A stretch of DNA of 64,000 nt, from IMG/VR virus record IMGVR_UViG_3300042868_009074, positions 203,767 to 267,766 of that record; one strand, written 5' to 3'. The notes under the pieces are model-generated. The model was not told the origin of the DNA. It worked only from the letters and a program-made list of their open reading frames with translations, and ran no database searches. This document shows positions 41,312-48,699 of the stretch, one piece after another (the first letter of the stretch is position 1; each line of letters opens with the position of its first letter). The stretch is from a virus. The translations under genes were made by a program, and so were the position numbers.

Positions 41312-41770
41312 ATGCAGCTGATAAATACTTTAGAATATATATCTACAAAAGAATCTACTTTTGATGAGCAAGATTCTTATTATTTTCTTCAGGATTATCA
41401 GTTGCATACCGACTGGTATTCTTACTCTTCTAAAGATTTTTCATTAGATTCCGTTAAGAAACTTGCCAATACCTTTTGCTATTCCCATGGAATGGTTCCA
41501 CTTAAGTCTAGTAAAGACCAACAAACGACTGAAGATAATTTATTTTGGTCTTCTGTTCCTCTTGGTTTATTTAGATATAAGATGTTAGAAGATGGCTTTT
41601 GGTGTTCTACTTCTGTTCTTAAAAAACAAAAAGGATTTATAGTAGAAGGCATTTATTGGATAAACGGCTTCGCTTATCTTGTAAGAAACAATGATTTTAT
41701 CTTAGAAGCAAATTTATTTATTGATCAGAAAACAAAATTAAGATACAGTTATCCTGATACAATAAGCTAA
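41312..41770 (+). CDS. hypothetical protein, 152 aa
   Basis: Starts MQLINTLEYISTKEST. Aromatic-rich, beta-containing soluble protein. Unknown. Ends just before a tRNA gene. Confidence 0.6.
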   Translation: MQLINTLEYISTKESTFDEQDSYYFLQDYQLHTDWYSYSSKDFSLDSVKKLANTFCYSHGMVPLKSSKDQQTTEDNLFWSSVPLGLFRYKMLEDGFWCSTSVLKKQKGFIVEGIYWINGFAYLVRNNDFILEANLFIDQKTKLRYSYPDTIS

Positions 41771-41778
41771 TAAACTTT

Positions 41779-41853
41779 GCCTCTATAGTTAAAGGGATAT
41801 AACAAGGGACTTCTAATCCCTCGTTCTAGGTTCGAGTCCTAGTGGAGGCGCCA
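41779..41853 (+). tRNA. tRNA-Arg (UCU)
   Basis: Acceptor GCCTCTA/TGGAGGC, anticodon stem AGGGA/TCCCT with loop CTTCTAA (anticodon UCU), T-arm CTAGG-TTCGAGT-CCTAG. The CCA end is encoded (41851-41853), unlike the other tRNAs here. Its final A is also the first base of the next gene's ATG. Decodes AGA, a favoured Arg codon here. Confidence 0.92.
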
Positions 41854-42134
41854 TGTCAGTCAGCGAACACTATTTTATAGACAGTTCTTTTATTCAACAC
41901 ATTCATTGGTATGAAGATACCAGTAACATGATTATTACTTTTGCTACTAATTCTGTTTGGGTATATTACGATGTGCCTAAAGAAGTTTTTATTAACATGA
42001 CTAAATCTAAATCAGTTGGTTCTGTATTTAACAAAGAAGTTAGAAACAAATTTCGAGCAGAAGTTTTATTTAAATTAGGTAAAACTTCAAATATCATTTA
42101 TTCTAAAGGCGAAGAAATTGTCCAAGAAACGTAG
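41853..42134 (+). CDS. KTSC-domain protein, 93 aa
   Basis: The ATG begins at the last base of the tRNA CCA end. HYFIDSSFIQHIHWYEDTSN, MIITFATNSVWVYYDVPKEV and KSVGSVFNKEVRNKFRAE match the KTSC domain (SSxIxxxxYdxxxxxLxxxFxxGxxYxYxxVP...SxGxxfnxxIr). A small beta-rich fold of unknown role, common in phages. Confidence 0.75.
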   Translation: MSVSEHYFIDSSFIQHIHWYEDTSNMIITFATNSVWVYYDVPKEVFINMTKSKSVGSVFNKEVRNKFRAEVLFKLGKTSNIIYSKGEEIVQET

Positions 42135-42291
42135 AAACAAAAACAAATATGCGTACAAAGACAACAGGTTTTACGGAAATGATGTAGTTTCTCATTACGC
42201 ACGTCCAAAGAGTACTGCTTCACCTGAACAAATAAAGTCTTTAGCTTTACAGGTTTTTGGCTCTTTGTACGTTGATTCAACTTCTTTTTAA
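42118..42291 (+). CDS. small basic protein, 57 aa
   Basis: TTG start with AAAGGCGAA upstream, overlapping the KTSC gene. Starts MSKKRRNKNKYAYKDN and ends YVDSTSF. Strongly basic N-terminus. Unknown. Confidence 0.5.
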   Translation: MSKKRRNKNKYAYKDNRFYGNDVVSHYARPKSTASPEQIKSLALQVFGSLYVDSTSF

Positions 42292-42300
42292 TGTTATAAT
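42292..42300 (+). promoter_or_regulatory. extended -10 promoter TGTTATAAT, leaderless start
   Basis: TG-T-TATAAT ends six bases before the ATG at 42307, so transcription would begin at or next to the start codon. No ribosome site is present. Confidence 0.6.
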
Positions 42301-42306
42301 TATTCT

Positions 42307-42610
42307 ATGTCTATTTTTGATTATTTTAAATATAATACAAAGAACAAAATTACTGATCATAAACTTATTTATATTAAGTGGTTAGATTCTTATACTCTAG
42401 AAGATACTTGGACTTCTCCAGATCAAATAGAAAACTCCACATATGAAGTAGAAACATTTCGGATTTCTTATCTCATCTAACCCAATTGATTCTTATTATT
42501 CTGTAGCTTTATCCGTCGGCACTAAGACCGGTTCTAACCAAATATCTTATTCAAGTATTATTAATATACCTATATCTTCTATCATAACTTTAATAGAAAA
42601 AGATTTTTAA
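42307..42610 (+). CDS. small phage protein split by a +1 frameshift at CGGA
   Basis: Frame 1 runs from ATG 42307 (MSIFDYFKYNTKNK...IYIKWLDSYTLEDTWTSP...YEVETF) and stops at 42480. A +1 shift at TTT-CGG-A (42460-42463) continues as GFLISSNPIDSYYSVALSVG, then IINIPISSIITLIEKDF, to TAA at 42610. The joined product fits a common small phage protein plan (W-x-DS ... SVGfLi ... IPxxxIxxI). Each half alone is unconvincing. This is either a programmed +1 shift or quadruplet reading of CGGA, a real mutation, or a sequencing insertion of one C. Confidence 0.55.
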
Positions 42611-42615
42611 TATAC

Positions 42616-42644
42616 TTGCGTTTTCTTTCAGTAAGCGCTATACT
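42616..42644 (+). promoter_or_regulatory. promoter TTGCGT-17-TATACT
   Basis: -35-like TTGCGT, 17-base spacer and TATACT, 33 bases before the HicA-like gene, leaving a short leader with TTAGGAG. Confidence 0.65.
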
Positions 42645-42677
42645 TTTATCAAGATATTATAGAAGTTAGGAGCTCAC

Positions 42678-42893
42678 TTGCCAAGACAGCATCAATCTAA
42701 ATCGATGAAGAAAGTCTTAGCTGAATTAGAACGGTTAGGTTTCTCCGTAGTTAGGAATAAATCTGGTACATATAAGATTGTCCCCCCTCCGACAACATGC
42801 GGACCGATCTACACTACACACGGGACGGAATCAGCCCTCCATCCCATGCGGAGAGATTTTAAACGGCTCTATAATGTAGAACTCACTTTATAA
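42678..42893 (+). CDS. HicA-like small basic protein, 71 aa
   Basis: TTG start six bases after TTAGGAG. MPRQHQSKSMKKVLAELERL, GFSVVRNKSGTYKIVPP and YTTHGTESA resemble the HicA mRNA-interferase fold (helix, strand, strand with GSH, HG). The usual catalytic His of GSHxx is Thr (SGTYK), so it may only bind RNA. No HicB partner adjoins. Own promoter and terminator make it a single-gene unit. Confidence 0.5.
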   Translation: MPRQHQSKSMKKVLAELERLGFSVVRNKSGTYKIVPPPTTCGPIYTTHGTESALHPMRRDFKRLYNVELTL

Positions 42894-42903
42894 TACTTAA
42901 TTA

Positions 42904-42948
42904 AAACCCTGGATCTCTTTGGTGGTAAGAGCTCCAGGGTTTTTTTTA
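42904..42948 (+). terminator. strong intrinsic terminator
   Basis: AACCCTGGA/TCCAGGGTT with an inner CTCTT/AAGAG stem, followed by eight T. Confidence 0.9.
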
Positions 42949-42970
42949 TCTCACAGAAGGATTGACCAAT

Positions 42971-43348
42971 ATGATATATGCAGATAATTGGAATCTCCCA
43001 TCGCCTCAGATTAATAAACGAGTTGAAAAACCAATTTCCCAAGACTCAGAAACATATTCTTCTAAGTTTCAAACTTTATTAAATGATTCTAAAAGTAATC
43101 AAAAATTAGGAATTCTATTTAAAGATATTGATACATCACAAATGATGGATGCTTTAAATGCTTTAGATAAAGTAATAGCTAATAAAAAGCTAGGTGGTTT
43201 TGATTTAGATGATGTTCAAATAAATACTGCCGGTCTTTTAGATAAATTTCATAATAAAATTAACTATGATCCAAAAGGTAAAATTCCTTTTCCTAAAGAA
43301 CAACCAATTGTATTTATAGATGGCCTTGCCAATGATGATCCGTTTTGA
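42971..43348 (+). CDS. hypothetical protein, 125 aa
   Basis: The ATG at 42971 follows AAGGA; a TTG nine bases earlier is too close to it. Starts MIYADNWNLPSPQINK. Helical and polar. Unknown. Confidence 0.6.
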   Translation: MIYADNWNLPSPQINKRVEKPISQDSETYSSKFQTLLNDSKSNQKLGILFKDIDTSQMMDALNALDKVIANKKLGGFDLDDVQINTAGLLDKFHNKINYDPKGKIPFPKEQPIVFIDGLANDDPF

Positions 43349-43354
43349 TATAAT
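43346..43354 (+). promoter_or_regulatory. extended -10 promoter TGATATAAT, leaderless start
   Basis: TG-A-TATAAT ends five bases before the ATG at 43360, overlapping the end of the previous gene. No ribosome site. Confidence 0.6.
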
Positions 43355-43359
43355 CGATC

Positions 43360-43620
43360 ATGGATAATATTAAATCAGGTGCAACCATAAAAGTCGACAA
43401 AGACTGGAACATTGAATTTTCTGATGGTCCTGATGCTGAATATATAATTAATGGTCAAGTAATCACAACTTTAATAGAACATATTAAATATTTAGAAGTT
43501 GTTATTTTAGATTGTCCTGGCAATGAAAAAGTTCTAACAGAACGTGATCAGCTAAAAGTAAGAGTACAACATTTATCTTCTGAAGTAGAAAGACTTTCTA
43601 AGGAGTTGGGTCATGGTTAA
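43360..43620 (+). CDS. coiled-coil protein, 86 aa
   Basis: Probable leaderless start. MDNIKSGATIKVDKDW, then a C-terminal coiled coil (LTERDQLKVRVQHLSSEVER). First of a run of short overlapping genes. Confidence 0.6.
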   Translation: MDNIKSGATIKVDKDWNIEFSDGPDAEYIINGQVITTLIEHIKYLEVVILDCPGNEKVLTERDQLKVRVQHLSSEVERLSKELGHG

Positions 43621-43849
43621 TTCATTCGATGATTGGATTAAAATTGGTTTAGACAAAGGCTGGTGTGGTCCTGCTGTGTGTTATACTCATGATAGCTTTC
43701 CTATAAGCTTAGAAGAAGATAATGAGTTTGAAGAAGGCAATGATCCTTGTATGCACATGATAAGGTTGTACGAAGATCCTGAACATAAACAATCTATAGA
43801 AGAATCTCATTCTCCTTCAATTTGGAGAAAACCGTATGAATCAGAATGA
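43613..43849 (+). CDS. hypothetical protein, 78 aa
   Basis: Overlaps upstream and downstream genes. Starts MVNSFDDWIKIGLDKGW, with GPAVCYTHD and DPCMHMI; resembles small phage proteins of unknown role. AAGGAG lies upstream. Confidence 0.6.
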   Translation: MVNSFDDWIKIGLDKGWCGPAVCYTHDSFPISLEEDNEFEEGNDPCMHMIRLYEDPEHKQSIEESHSPSIWRKPYESE

Positions 43850-44039
43850 TAGGAACATTAAACTTATAAAAGAGTTTTACCCTTATGTACTAGCCGAAGC
43901 TGAACAGGCTATAAAGCTAGGTGCTCTTCCTGATGATCATCCTTATGATCCTCAATGTGAAGATTGTCAGTGGTACAATTGGGGTATATCTTTTATGTTA
44001 AGAGTACAAAAAGGAGAATTTAATGAATTCAATAGTTAG
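43836..44039 (+). CDS. hypothetical protein, 67 aa
   Basis: TTGGAG upstream. Starts MNQNDRNIKLIKEFYP and contains DPQCEDCQWYNWG. Overlaps both neighbours. Unknown. Confidence 0.55.
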   Translation: MNQNDRNIKLIKEFYPYVLAEAEQAIKLGALPDDHPYDPQCEDCQWYNWGISFMLRVQKGEFNEFNS

Positions 44040-44496
44040 AGCATTAAACAACATAGCTGTATCTCTTGGTAAAATAGCTGACGCTTTAAATAATAAAGCA
44101 GTTACCAAGACTCATACTTCGATTCCAACTACTTCTACTTCAGTAGATAACAAAGTTGCAATAACAAGTTACAAAGTTGCTAACACCACTAATCCTTATC
44201 AAGATGTTTGGAAACAAAAAAAATCTCAAGACCAGTTTCAAAAACACAAGCATGATTATATTTCTCAAAAAATAGAAGAGCTATCCTCTAAAGATAACAG
44301 AGATATTCTTATTTTAAGATTGCGCAATATTGTCTTTAACGATAACGCATCAGACTCTTTACAGTCTTATTATATTGGTTCTGTAAATCCTAAACTTCAT
44401 CAAAAAATTATAGATCAGCACAGACGAGAATGGCCTTCTCTTTGGCTTGTAATAGATGAGTTAATTAAAGATTCAAAACAGACTGGATTAAAATGA
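44023..44496 (+). CDS. hypothetical protein, 157 aa
   Basis: AAAGGAG upstream. An amphipathic N-terminal helix (MNSIVRALNNIAVSLGKIAD), a Ser/Thr-rich linker, then a helical domain. The N-terminus could associate with membrane. Unknown. Confidence 0.6.
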   Translation: MNSIVRALNNIAVSLGKIADALNNKAVTKTHTSIPTTSTSVDNKVAITSYKVANTTNPYQDVWKQKKSQDQFQKHKHDYISQKIEELSSKDNRDILILRLRNIVFNDNASDSLQSYYIGSVNPKLHQKIIDQHRREWPSLWLVIDELIKDSKQTGLK

Positions 44497-44783
44497 GCGT
44501 TCTATACTCTTTAATGATAGAAGGTCCTGATGGCTGGGATACTGAATATGATGTTGATCAGCATATTTACGTAATAATGAGATCTTATGACAACGGATTA
44601 ACTTGGCATAAGCTTGCAACTATGAATGACTCAGATCGAGACGATGCTTTAGATCTAATAAATACTTTAAATTTAAATAGCCAAAAAGTTAATAATTCCA
44701 TTAGTACTAAAAGCGTTTCTACTGCATCTTCCTTAGATGCAATACGTAAACAACTAAGTGAATGGGATATCCACGATGATTAG
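44493..44783 (+). CDS. hypothetical protein, 96 aa
   Basis: ATGA overlap upstream. Starts MSVLYSLMIEGPDGWD. Strand-rich first half. Unknown. Confidence 0.6.
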   Translation: MSVLYSLMIEGPDGWDTEYDVDQHIYVIMRSYDNGLTWHKLATMNDSDRDDALDLINTLNLNSQKVNNSISTKSVSTASSLDAIRKQLSEWDIHDD

Positions 44784-44788
44784 TTGTA

Positions 44789-44995
44789 ATGATATTTTTA
44801 CCCTCTAAAGAAGTAAGAGATAGACTATCTTCTTATTGGGGAACCGAAGTTATACTTCGTTGTTGCACAGATTGGCCAAGTCATTCTATGTTCCATCAAA
44901 GAGGAAACGGTAAATGTGGATCTTGCCACAACACGCCTAAGATGCTACCTATAACCTGGGAAGAGTACAATGACTCAAATGATTATAAGAGCTGA
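44789..44995 (+). CDS. hypothetical Cys-containing protein, 68 aa
   Basis: Starts MIFLPSKEVRDRLSSY and contains RCCTDW, MFHQRGNGKCGSCHN, a possible zinc site. Overlaps the next gene. Unknown. Confidence 0.55.
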   Translation: MIFLPSKEVRDRLSSYWGTEVILRCCTDWPSHSMFHQRGNGKCGSCHNTPKMLPITWEEYNDSNDYKS

Positions 44996-45173
44996 ACACG
45001 ATCATCCTTCAATTACCGGACACTCTAGTCCTGGTTTTGCTCAACTATATGATGGATCACAAGTTCATTTTACTTCCCTTTGGGTTGAGGGTGATGAGTT
45101 TGTAGTAGATACTTTATTAAATGGGTTGATAACCTTTCCTATTGAAGAAACGTTGGTAATAGATTATGAGTGA
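44970..45173 (+). CDS. hypothetical protein, 67 aa
   Basis: Overlaps both neighbours; starts MTQMIIRAEHDHPSIT. Small beta-rich protein. Unknown. Confidence 0.55.
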   Translation: MTQMIIRAEHDHPSITGHSSPGFAQLYDGSQVHFTSLWVEGDEFVVDTLLNGLITFPIEETLVIDYE

Positions 45174-45369
45174 TTTTGAAGAAATGAGAAAAGCAATGAC
45201 ACGTGCCTTAGATGAGATACATAATGATTTTTGTAACAATTGTAAAAATTCATTTGATGAAAATCAAGGTGGATACACAGATCTTGTAACTGCTAGTAAA
45301 ATGTATAAACTTTGGTACTGTGATGATTGTTTTGAAGTTGTTGAAAATGAAGATGAATATTTTAGTTAA
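45166..45369 (+). CDS. zinc-ribbon protein, 67 aa
   Basis: CNNC near residue 24 and CDDC near 55 form a four-Cys zinc ribbon. Acidic ends. Overlaps both neighbours. Confidence 0.55.
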   Translation: MSDFEEMRKAMTRALDEIHNDFCNNCKNSFDENQGGYTDLVTASKMYKLWYCDDCFEVVENEDEYFS

Positions 45370-45547
45370 TATTAAAAATCGTAGAAAACATAAAGTTATT
45401 TTTAGACTTCAGTCAAACAATAAAAAGATTTGCACTGTTAAATTTAATGACAGAGAATTTTTAAAGATAAAGCTTGCAGCTATATCTGCAGATATTACTC
45501 TTGAAGAGTTCTTTATTCGTATAATAAAAGATTTAGGAAAAAAATGA
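45353..45547 (+). CDS. small basic protein, 64 aa
   Basis: ATG at 45353, or another Met codon just upstream. Starts MNILVNIKNRRKHKVIF. A ribbon-helix-helix-like C-terminus (FNDREFLKIKLAAISADIT) could bind DNA. Confidence 0.45.
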   Translation: MNILVNIKNRRKHKVIFRLQSNNKKICTVKFNDREFLKIKLAAISADITLEEFFIRIIKDLGKK

Positions 45548-45774
45548 CACATCATAATCCAATTACAGAAGTAATTAAAAAACTAAAGCGTCATCCCAAC
45601 AACACTGATCAACCTGATCTTACTGAGTCTGAATTAATAGCTAATCAACGTCAATTAATTAAATTTTGGGTTGATCGTTCTACTTTATTGGAAAAAGAAA
45701 ACGACCAACTTAAGCTTCAAATAAACACTTTACGTGAAGAATACAATTGTACAGAAGATCCTGATCTGATATAA
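45544..45774 (+). CDS. coiled-coil protein, 76 aa
   Basis: ATGA overlap upstream. Starts MTHHNPITEVIKKLKR; C-terminal heptads (LLEKENDQLKLQINTLREEY). Unknown. Confidence 0.55.
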   Translation: MTHHNPITEVIKKLKRHPNNTDQPDLTESELIANQRQLIKFWVDRSTLLEKENDQLKLQINTLREEYNCTEDPDLI

Positions 45775-45775
45775 T
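45767..45775 (+). promoter_or_regulatory. extended -10 promoter TGATATAAT, leaderless start
   Basis: TG-A-TATAAT ends six bases before the ATG at 45782 and overlaps the preceding stop codon. No ribosome site. Confidence 0.6.
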
Positions 45776-45781
45776 TTACTT

Positions 45782-46186
45782 ATGGGATTATACGACACTA
45801 TATTCATAGAATATCCCTTGCCTATACCGGAATATATTCCCTCTAAAATTAGATCCTTCATCCATTCAACAATTTCTCAAGATGGATTTCAAACAAAAGA
45901 TTTAGATCAATGTTTAGATGATTATTTTATTTCAAATGATGGAAGATTTCACATTTGTAATTATCTTAATTTTGATTCTCCTGAAATATCCAATTATGAG
46001 CCTATGTACATGCATGGTCATATTGAAGTTCATACGATAGTTCGACTTGATGAAGAGTCTATGTATATGACTCCTACTAACAGTTTTAGGCTTGAGTATG
46101 ATTTAAAATTTACTGACAGCCTATTGGTCTCAGCTACTCTGTTATCACCTACTATTGAGGATATACAAAAATATGAACAAGATTAA
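45782..46186 (+). CDS. hypothetical phage protein (MGLYD family type), 134 aa
   Basis: MGLYDTIFIEYPLPIPEYIP is the typical opening of a widespread small phage protein family whose role is unknown. Beta-rich. Probable leaderless transcript. Overlaps the next gene. Confidence 0.6.
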   Translation: MGLYDTIFIEYPLPIPEYIPSKIRSFIHSTISQDGFQTKDLDQCLDDYFISNDGRFHICNYLNFDSPEISNYEPMYMHGHIEVHTIVRLDEESMYMTPTNSFRLEYDLKFTDSLLVSATLLSPTIEDIQKYEQD

Positions 46187-46436
46187 ACAATGGATTTACA
46201 TTGCAAAAGTGTTTTTAACTGGTTTTGATTATGGAGTAAAACATTTTCAAACTATTGAAGATAAACATTTCTTTACTTATCATGGTGACACAGATGGTTC
46301 TAAATTATCTGCTAGTTCTAAGATATATAGAAACGGCATAAGATATGCTCGTAAGTATATGCAGTATAGAAATGAAATACTACTTTTAGTTTTTGTACTT
46401 TCATCAGCATTTATCTTTGCTCGCTGTGGTTGGTAA
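46173..46436 (+). CDS. small membrane protein, 87 aa
   Basis: The ATG at 46173 overlaps the previous stop region. Basic soluble part and a C-terminal membrane helix (EILLLVFVLSSAFIFARC). Unknown. Confidence 0.55.
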   Translation: MNKIKQWIYIAKVFLTGFDYGVKHFQTIEDKHFFTYHGDTDGSKLSASSKIYRNGIRYARKYMQYRNEILLLVFVLSSAFIFARCGW

Positions 46437-46442
46437 CTACTT

Positions 46443-46515
46443 TCCCAGATAGCTCAGTTGGCAGAGCTACGGACTGTTAATCCGTTGGTCGTAGGTTCGA
46501 GCCCTACTCTGGGAG
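46443..46515 (+). tRNA. tRNA-Asn (GUU)
   Basis: Acceptor TCCCAGA/TCTGGGA, D-arm GCTC/GAGC, anticodon stem ACGGA/TCCGT with loop CTGTTAA, T-arm GTAGG-TTCGAGC-CCTAC. Confidence 0.93.
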
Positions 46516-46539
46516 CTAAATAAAATAGAAAGATTGATT

Positions 46540-46713
46540 ATGTTTGATGATGTTGTTTTAGTCTATATGCCAAGAGAGCTTGCTGAATGGTGGGCTGGTT
46601 ACGACCTTGAAGACGTAAGTCCAGATAGACTTATGCTACATACACGTAACGCTTGTCGTGAATCTTTGCCTGACGCACCAATACGTCCTCGTGGTTCGAA
46701 ACCTAACCGCTAG
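46540..46713 (+). CDS. hypothetical protein, 57 aa
   Basis: Starts MFDDVVLVYMPRELAEW after AGAAAGA. GC-richer codons at its end (CGTCCTCGTGG). Ends 21 bases before tRNA-Gly. Unknown. Confidence 0.55.
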   Translation: MFDDVVLVYMPRELAEWWAGYDLEDVSPDRLMLHTRNACRESLPDAPIRPRGSKPNR

Positions 46714-46716
46714 ATG

Positions 46717-46725
46717 TGATATACT
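46717..46725 (+). promoter_or_regulatory. extended -10 promoter TGATATACT of tRNA-Gly
   Basis: TG-A-TATACT ends nine bases before the 5' end of tRNA-Gly, giving that tRNA its own promoter. Confidence 0.55.
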
Positions 46726-46734
46726 TATACCTTC

Positions 46735-46805
<71 letters not shown>

Positions 46806-46818
46806 CTAGAAGGGAAAT

Positions 46819-47028
46819 ATGAATTACACAGAAATTTACAATAAAGTTTATGCAGAGCTACAAGCAGAACATCTTCCACATGAGGCTGTTCATAAGTCTG
46901 CTATATCTATTTGCGAAGCCATAGCCAACCTTTGGTCTCTTACCAATGAACATTATCCAAGTGTCTTAAATACAATCACAGAGATAATGGAAGATCTTTA
47001 TAAAAAAGATTTAAATATTCAGAGTTGA
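46819..47028 (+). CDS. hypothetical helical protein, 69 aa
   Basis: AAGGGAAAT upstream. Starts MNYTEIYNKVYAELQAE. All-helical. Follows tRNA-Gly. Unknown. Confidence 0.6.
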   Translation: MNYTEIYNKVYAELQAEHLPHEAVHKSAISICEAIANLWSLTNEHYPSVLNTITEIMEDLYKKDLNIQS

Positions 47029-47080
47029 TTTCTACTATAAGAACTTGTAGTATATTACTGTTCCTTAGCGAAAGAAAGTC

Positions 47081-47440
47081 ATGAAAGAAACACTTAATTG
47101 CAATCATTGCTCCAAGAATTGGAGAAGAGATAAGATAAGAGGCAGAAAGCCTCATTACTGTCCTAAATGCATTAAGGTTCTTTCTTTAGATAATGCTCCT
47201 ATCTTTATTAAAAAGATTTCTACTTCTAAGCCATTGCAAAAAGTTTTAGTTGAATCCGCAAAACCTAAAACAGCTTCAGACAAGACCTGGATAGAAGCTC
47301 CATCTCATTGGCAGTGTTCGACTTGTTTAGTCTATATTGGTGTCGAGATCAGAATAAATGAACCTCCTATGCATCGTTGTCAAAAGAGAGCTATGAGGGC
47401 TTACGCTCTTGAACAAATAAAGAAGAAACCATCTAAATAG
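47081..47440 (+). CDS. zinc-finger protein, 119 aa
   Basis: N-terminal CNHC...YCPKC (7-29) and central WQCSTC...HRC form two zinc sites; basic throughout (RRDKIRGRKPH, CQKRAMRAYALEQIKKKPSK). Likely binds nucleic acid. A CTCAC/GTGAG hairpin follows. Confidence 0.65.
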   Translation: MKETLNCNHCSKNWRRDKIRGRKPHYCPKCIKVLSLDNAPIFIKKISTSKPLQKVLVESAKPKTASDKTWIEAPSHWQCSTCLVYIGVEIRINEPPMHRCQKRAMRAYALEQIKKKPSK

Positions 47441-47505
47441 TATTCTCACTGGTTGTGAGTAGTTATATTCTAAAAATAACAAATCACAAATCAAAAAGAG
47501 GATAC

Positions 47506-47604
47506 ATGAAATTACGCCAAGCTATTTCTTCTACAGTTAGATTTATTAAAGATATATGGCCTTCCATTAAATTGGTTATAAAGTTATTAGCTCCTATAAT
47601 ATAG
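47506..47604 (+). CDS. amphipathic peptide, 32 aa
   Basis: AAGAGGATAC directly before the ATG. Product starts MKLRQAISSTVRFIKDIW and ends IKLVIKLLAPII: basic and hydrophobic, a likely membrane-active or membrane-anchored peptide. Too short to classify. Confidence 0.5.
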   Translation: MKLRQAISSTVRFIKDIWPSIKLVIKLLAPII

Positions 47605-47614
47605 CTTTAACTTC

Positions 47615-47643
47615 TTGTTTTTTTCTCATCTTCAATGTATAAT
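47615..47643 (+). promoter_or_regulatory. promoter TTGTTT-17-TATAAT
   Basis: Perfect -10 TATAAT with a 17-base spacer to TTGTTT, 32 bases before the proteasome-like gene. Confidence 0.75.
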
Positions 47644-47675
47644 AGATGCATATCTGAATCTTTAAAGAGGCTGAA

Positions 47676-48293
47676 ATGACAACTATTATAGGTATACAAG
47701 GTGATAATTACGCATTGATATGTTCTGACTCTAGAATATCAACAATGGATTCTGGTGGATTTGCTTCTCAGATAACAACTTTAAAAGAAAGTACTAATAA
47801 AGTTGGAACTAATGGTAGATACCTTCTCGGTGCTGCCGGAGACATGAGAGCAATCAATATTCTTCATCACGTTTTTCAACCCCCCATGCCTACTCCAGGT
47901 TTAGTAGGAAGAAAGCTAGATCAGTTCATTACATCTAAATTTGTCCCTGCTTTAATAAACTGTTTTGAGAATCAGGGCTATGCTACTCCTGAAAGCAATG
48001 AAGATAAAAACCACATTAACGAACATGCTTCTTCTATATTGACAGTCCTTAATGGATCTATCTATGTTGTAGAAGGGGATTATTCTTGGACATCTGATGC
48101 TAGTGGCCTTTATGCCCTAGGAACAGGTTCTCCGTACGCCTTAGGCGCTCTACAGATCCTTATGGGTAAGAAGTCCCCTACCGTCTCACAAGCCCGTGCA
48201 ATCGCTCTCAAGGCCATTGCAGTGGCAGCTAAGTATGATCCTTATACTGGATCACCATTCCACTGTTATGTTCAGAATGCAACAGACAAGTAA
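47676..48293 (+). CDS. 20S proteasome beta/HslV-like Ntn hydrolase, 205 aa
   Basis: After Met removal the protein begins Thr1-Thr2-Ile-Ile-Gly. Asp17 and Arg19 (CSDSR) fall exactly at the positions conserved in proteasome beta subunits. A TNKV Lys (about 41, after a small insertion) replaces Lys33. GAAGDMRA matches the GSxGD turn and LGTGSPYALGAL the S/D active-site support loop near Ser129. This is the N-terminal Thr protease family (proteasome beta/HslV/Anbu). There is no propeptide and no alpha subunit nearby. It may assemble alone like HslV or Anbu, or work with an AAA unfoldase such as the one at 32519. Last plus-strand gene before the virion block. Confidence 0.9.
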   Translation: MTTIIGIQGDNYALICSDSRISTMDSGGFASQITTLKESTNKVGTNGRYLLGAAGDMRAINILHHVFQPPMPTPGLVGRKLDQFITSKFVPALINCFENQGYATPESNEDKNHINEHASSILTVLNGSIYVVEGDYSWTSDASGLYALGTGSPYALGALQILMGKKSPTVSQARAIALKAIAVAAKYDPYTGSPFHCYVQNATDK

Positions 48294-48349
48294 TTAATTT
48301 ATTTATTTAAAGAGTTATTTTTTTTTATAGTGTCTTAAGTCTTAGCGTT

Positions 48350-48697
48350 TTATTGATAAGGGTTTATGTTAGGATTTCTGTTGTAGTTAAGATCTCTTTT
48401 CATATCATCTCTTTTAACTTTAGCAAAGCTAAAATTACCTCGAGCTGCTGCTCTTGCTGATAGTGAAATTCCTCTTTGTGGAGCTTTTGACTGAAGACCT
48501 CTAATTGGAACACTTGCTTGCCTAAACCCTGGCTCTCTCATTCCGACTTGCAATAAGTGTGGCTTTAGATCTTCTCTAGAATATTTATTTCTTTTAAAAT
48601 TTAGAGCTCCAGATAAACCAGTATAACCAGCTGGATCATTTGATTGCGACATGAGCCCAGTCTGTTTTATCCCAGAATCAGTGAATCTAATGGGCAT
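48350..48697 (-). CDS. hypothetical virion-region protein, 115 aa
   Basis: Minus strand, two bases after the 538-aa gene. Starts MPIRFTDSGIKQTGLM. Basic and low-complexity, ending NPNINPYQ. Probably a minor structural or packaged protein, from context only. Confidence 0.6.
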   Translation of the reverse strand: MPIRFTDSGIKQTGLMSQSNDPAGYTGLSGALNFKRNKYSREDLKPHLLQVGMREPGFRQASVPIRGLQSKAPQRGISLSARAAARGNFSFAKVKRDDMKRDLNYNRNPNINPYQ

Positions 48698-48699
48698 AG

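Noticed and set aside
43346-43354. Integration or attachment site near tRNA genes
   Set aside because: No duplicated tRNA 3' ends, integrase or flanking direct repeats are visible in the window.
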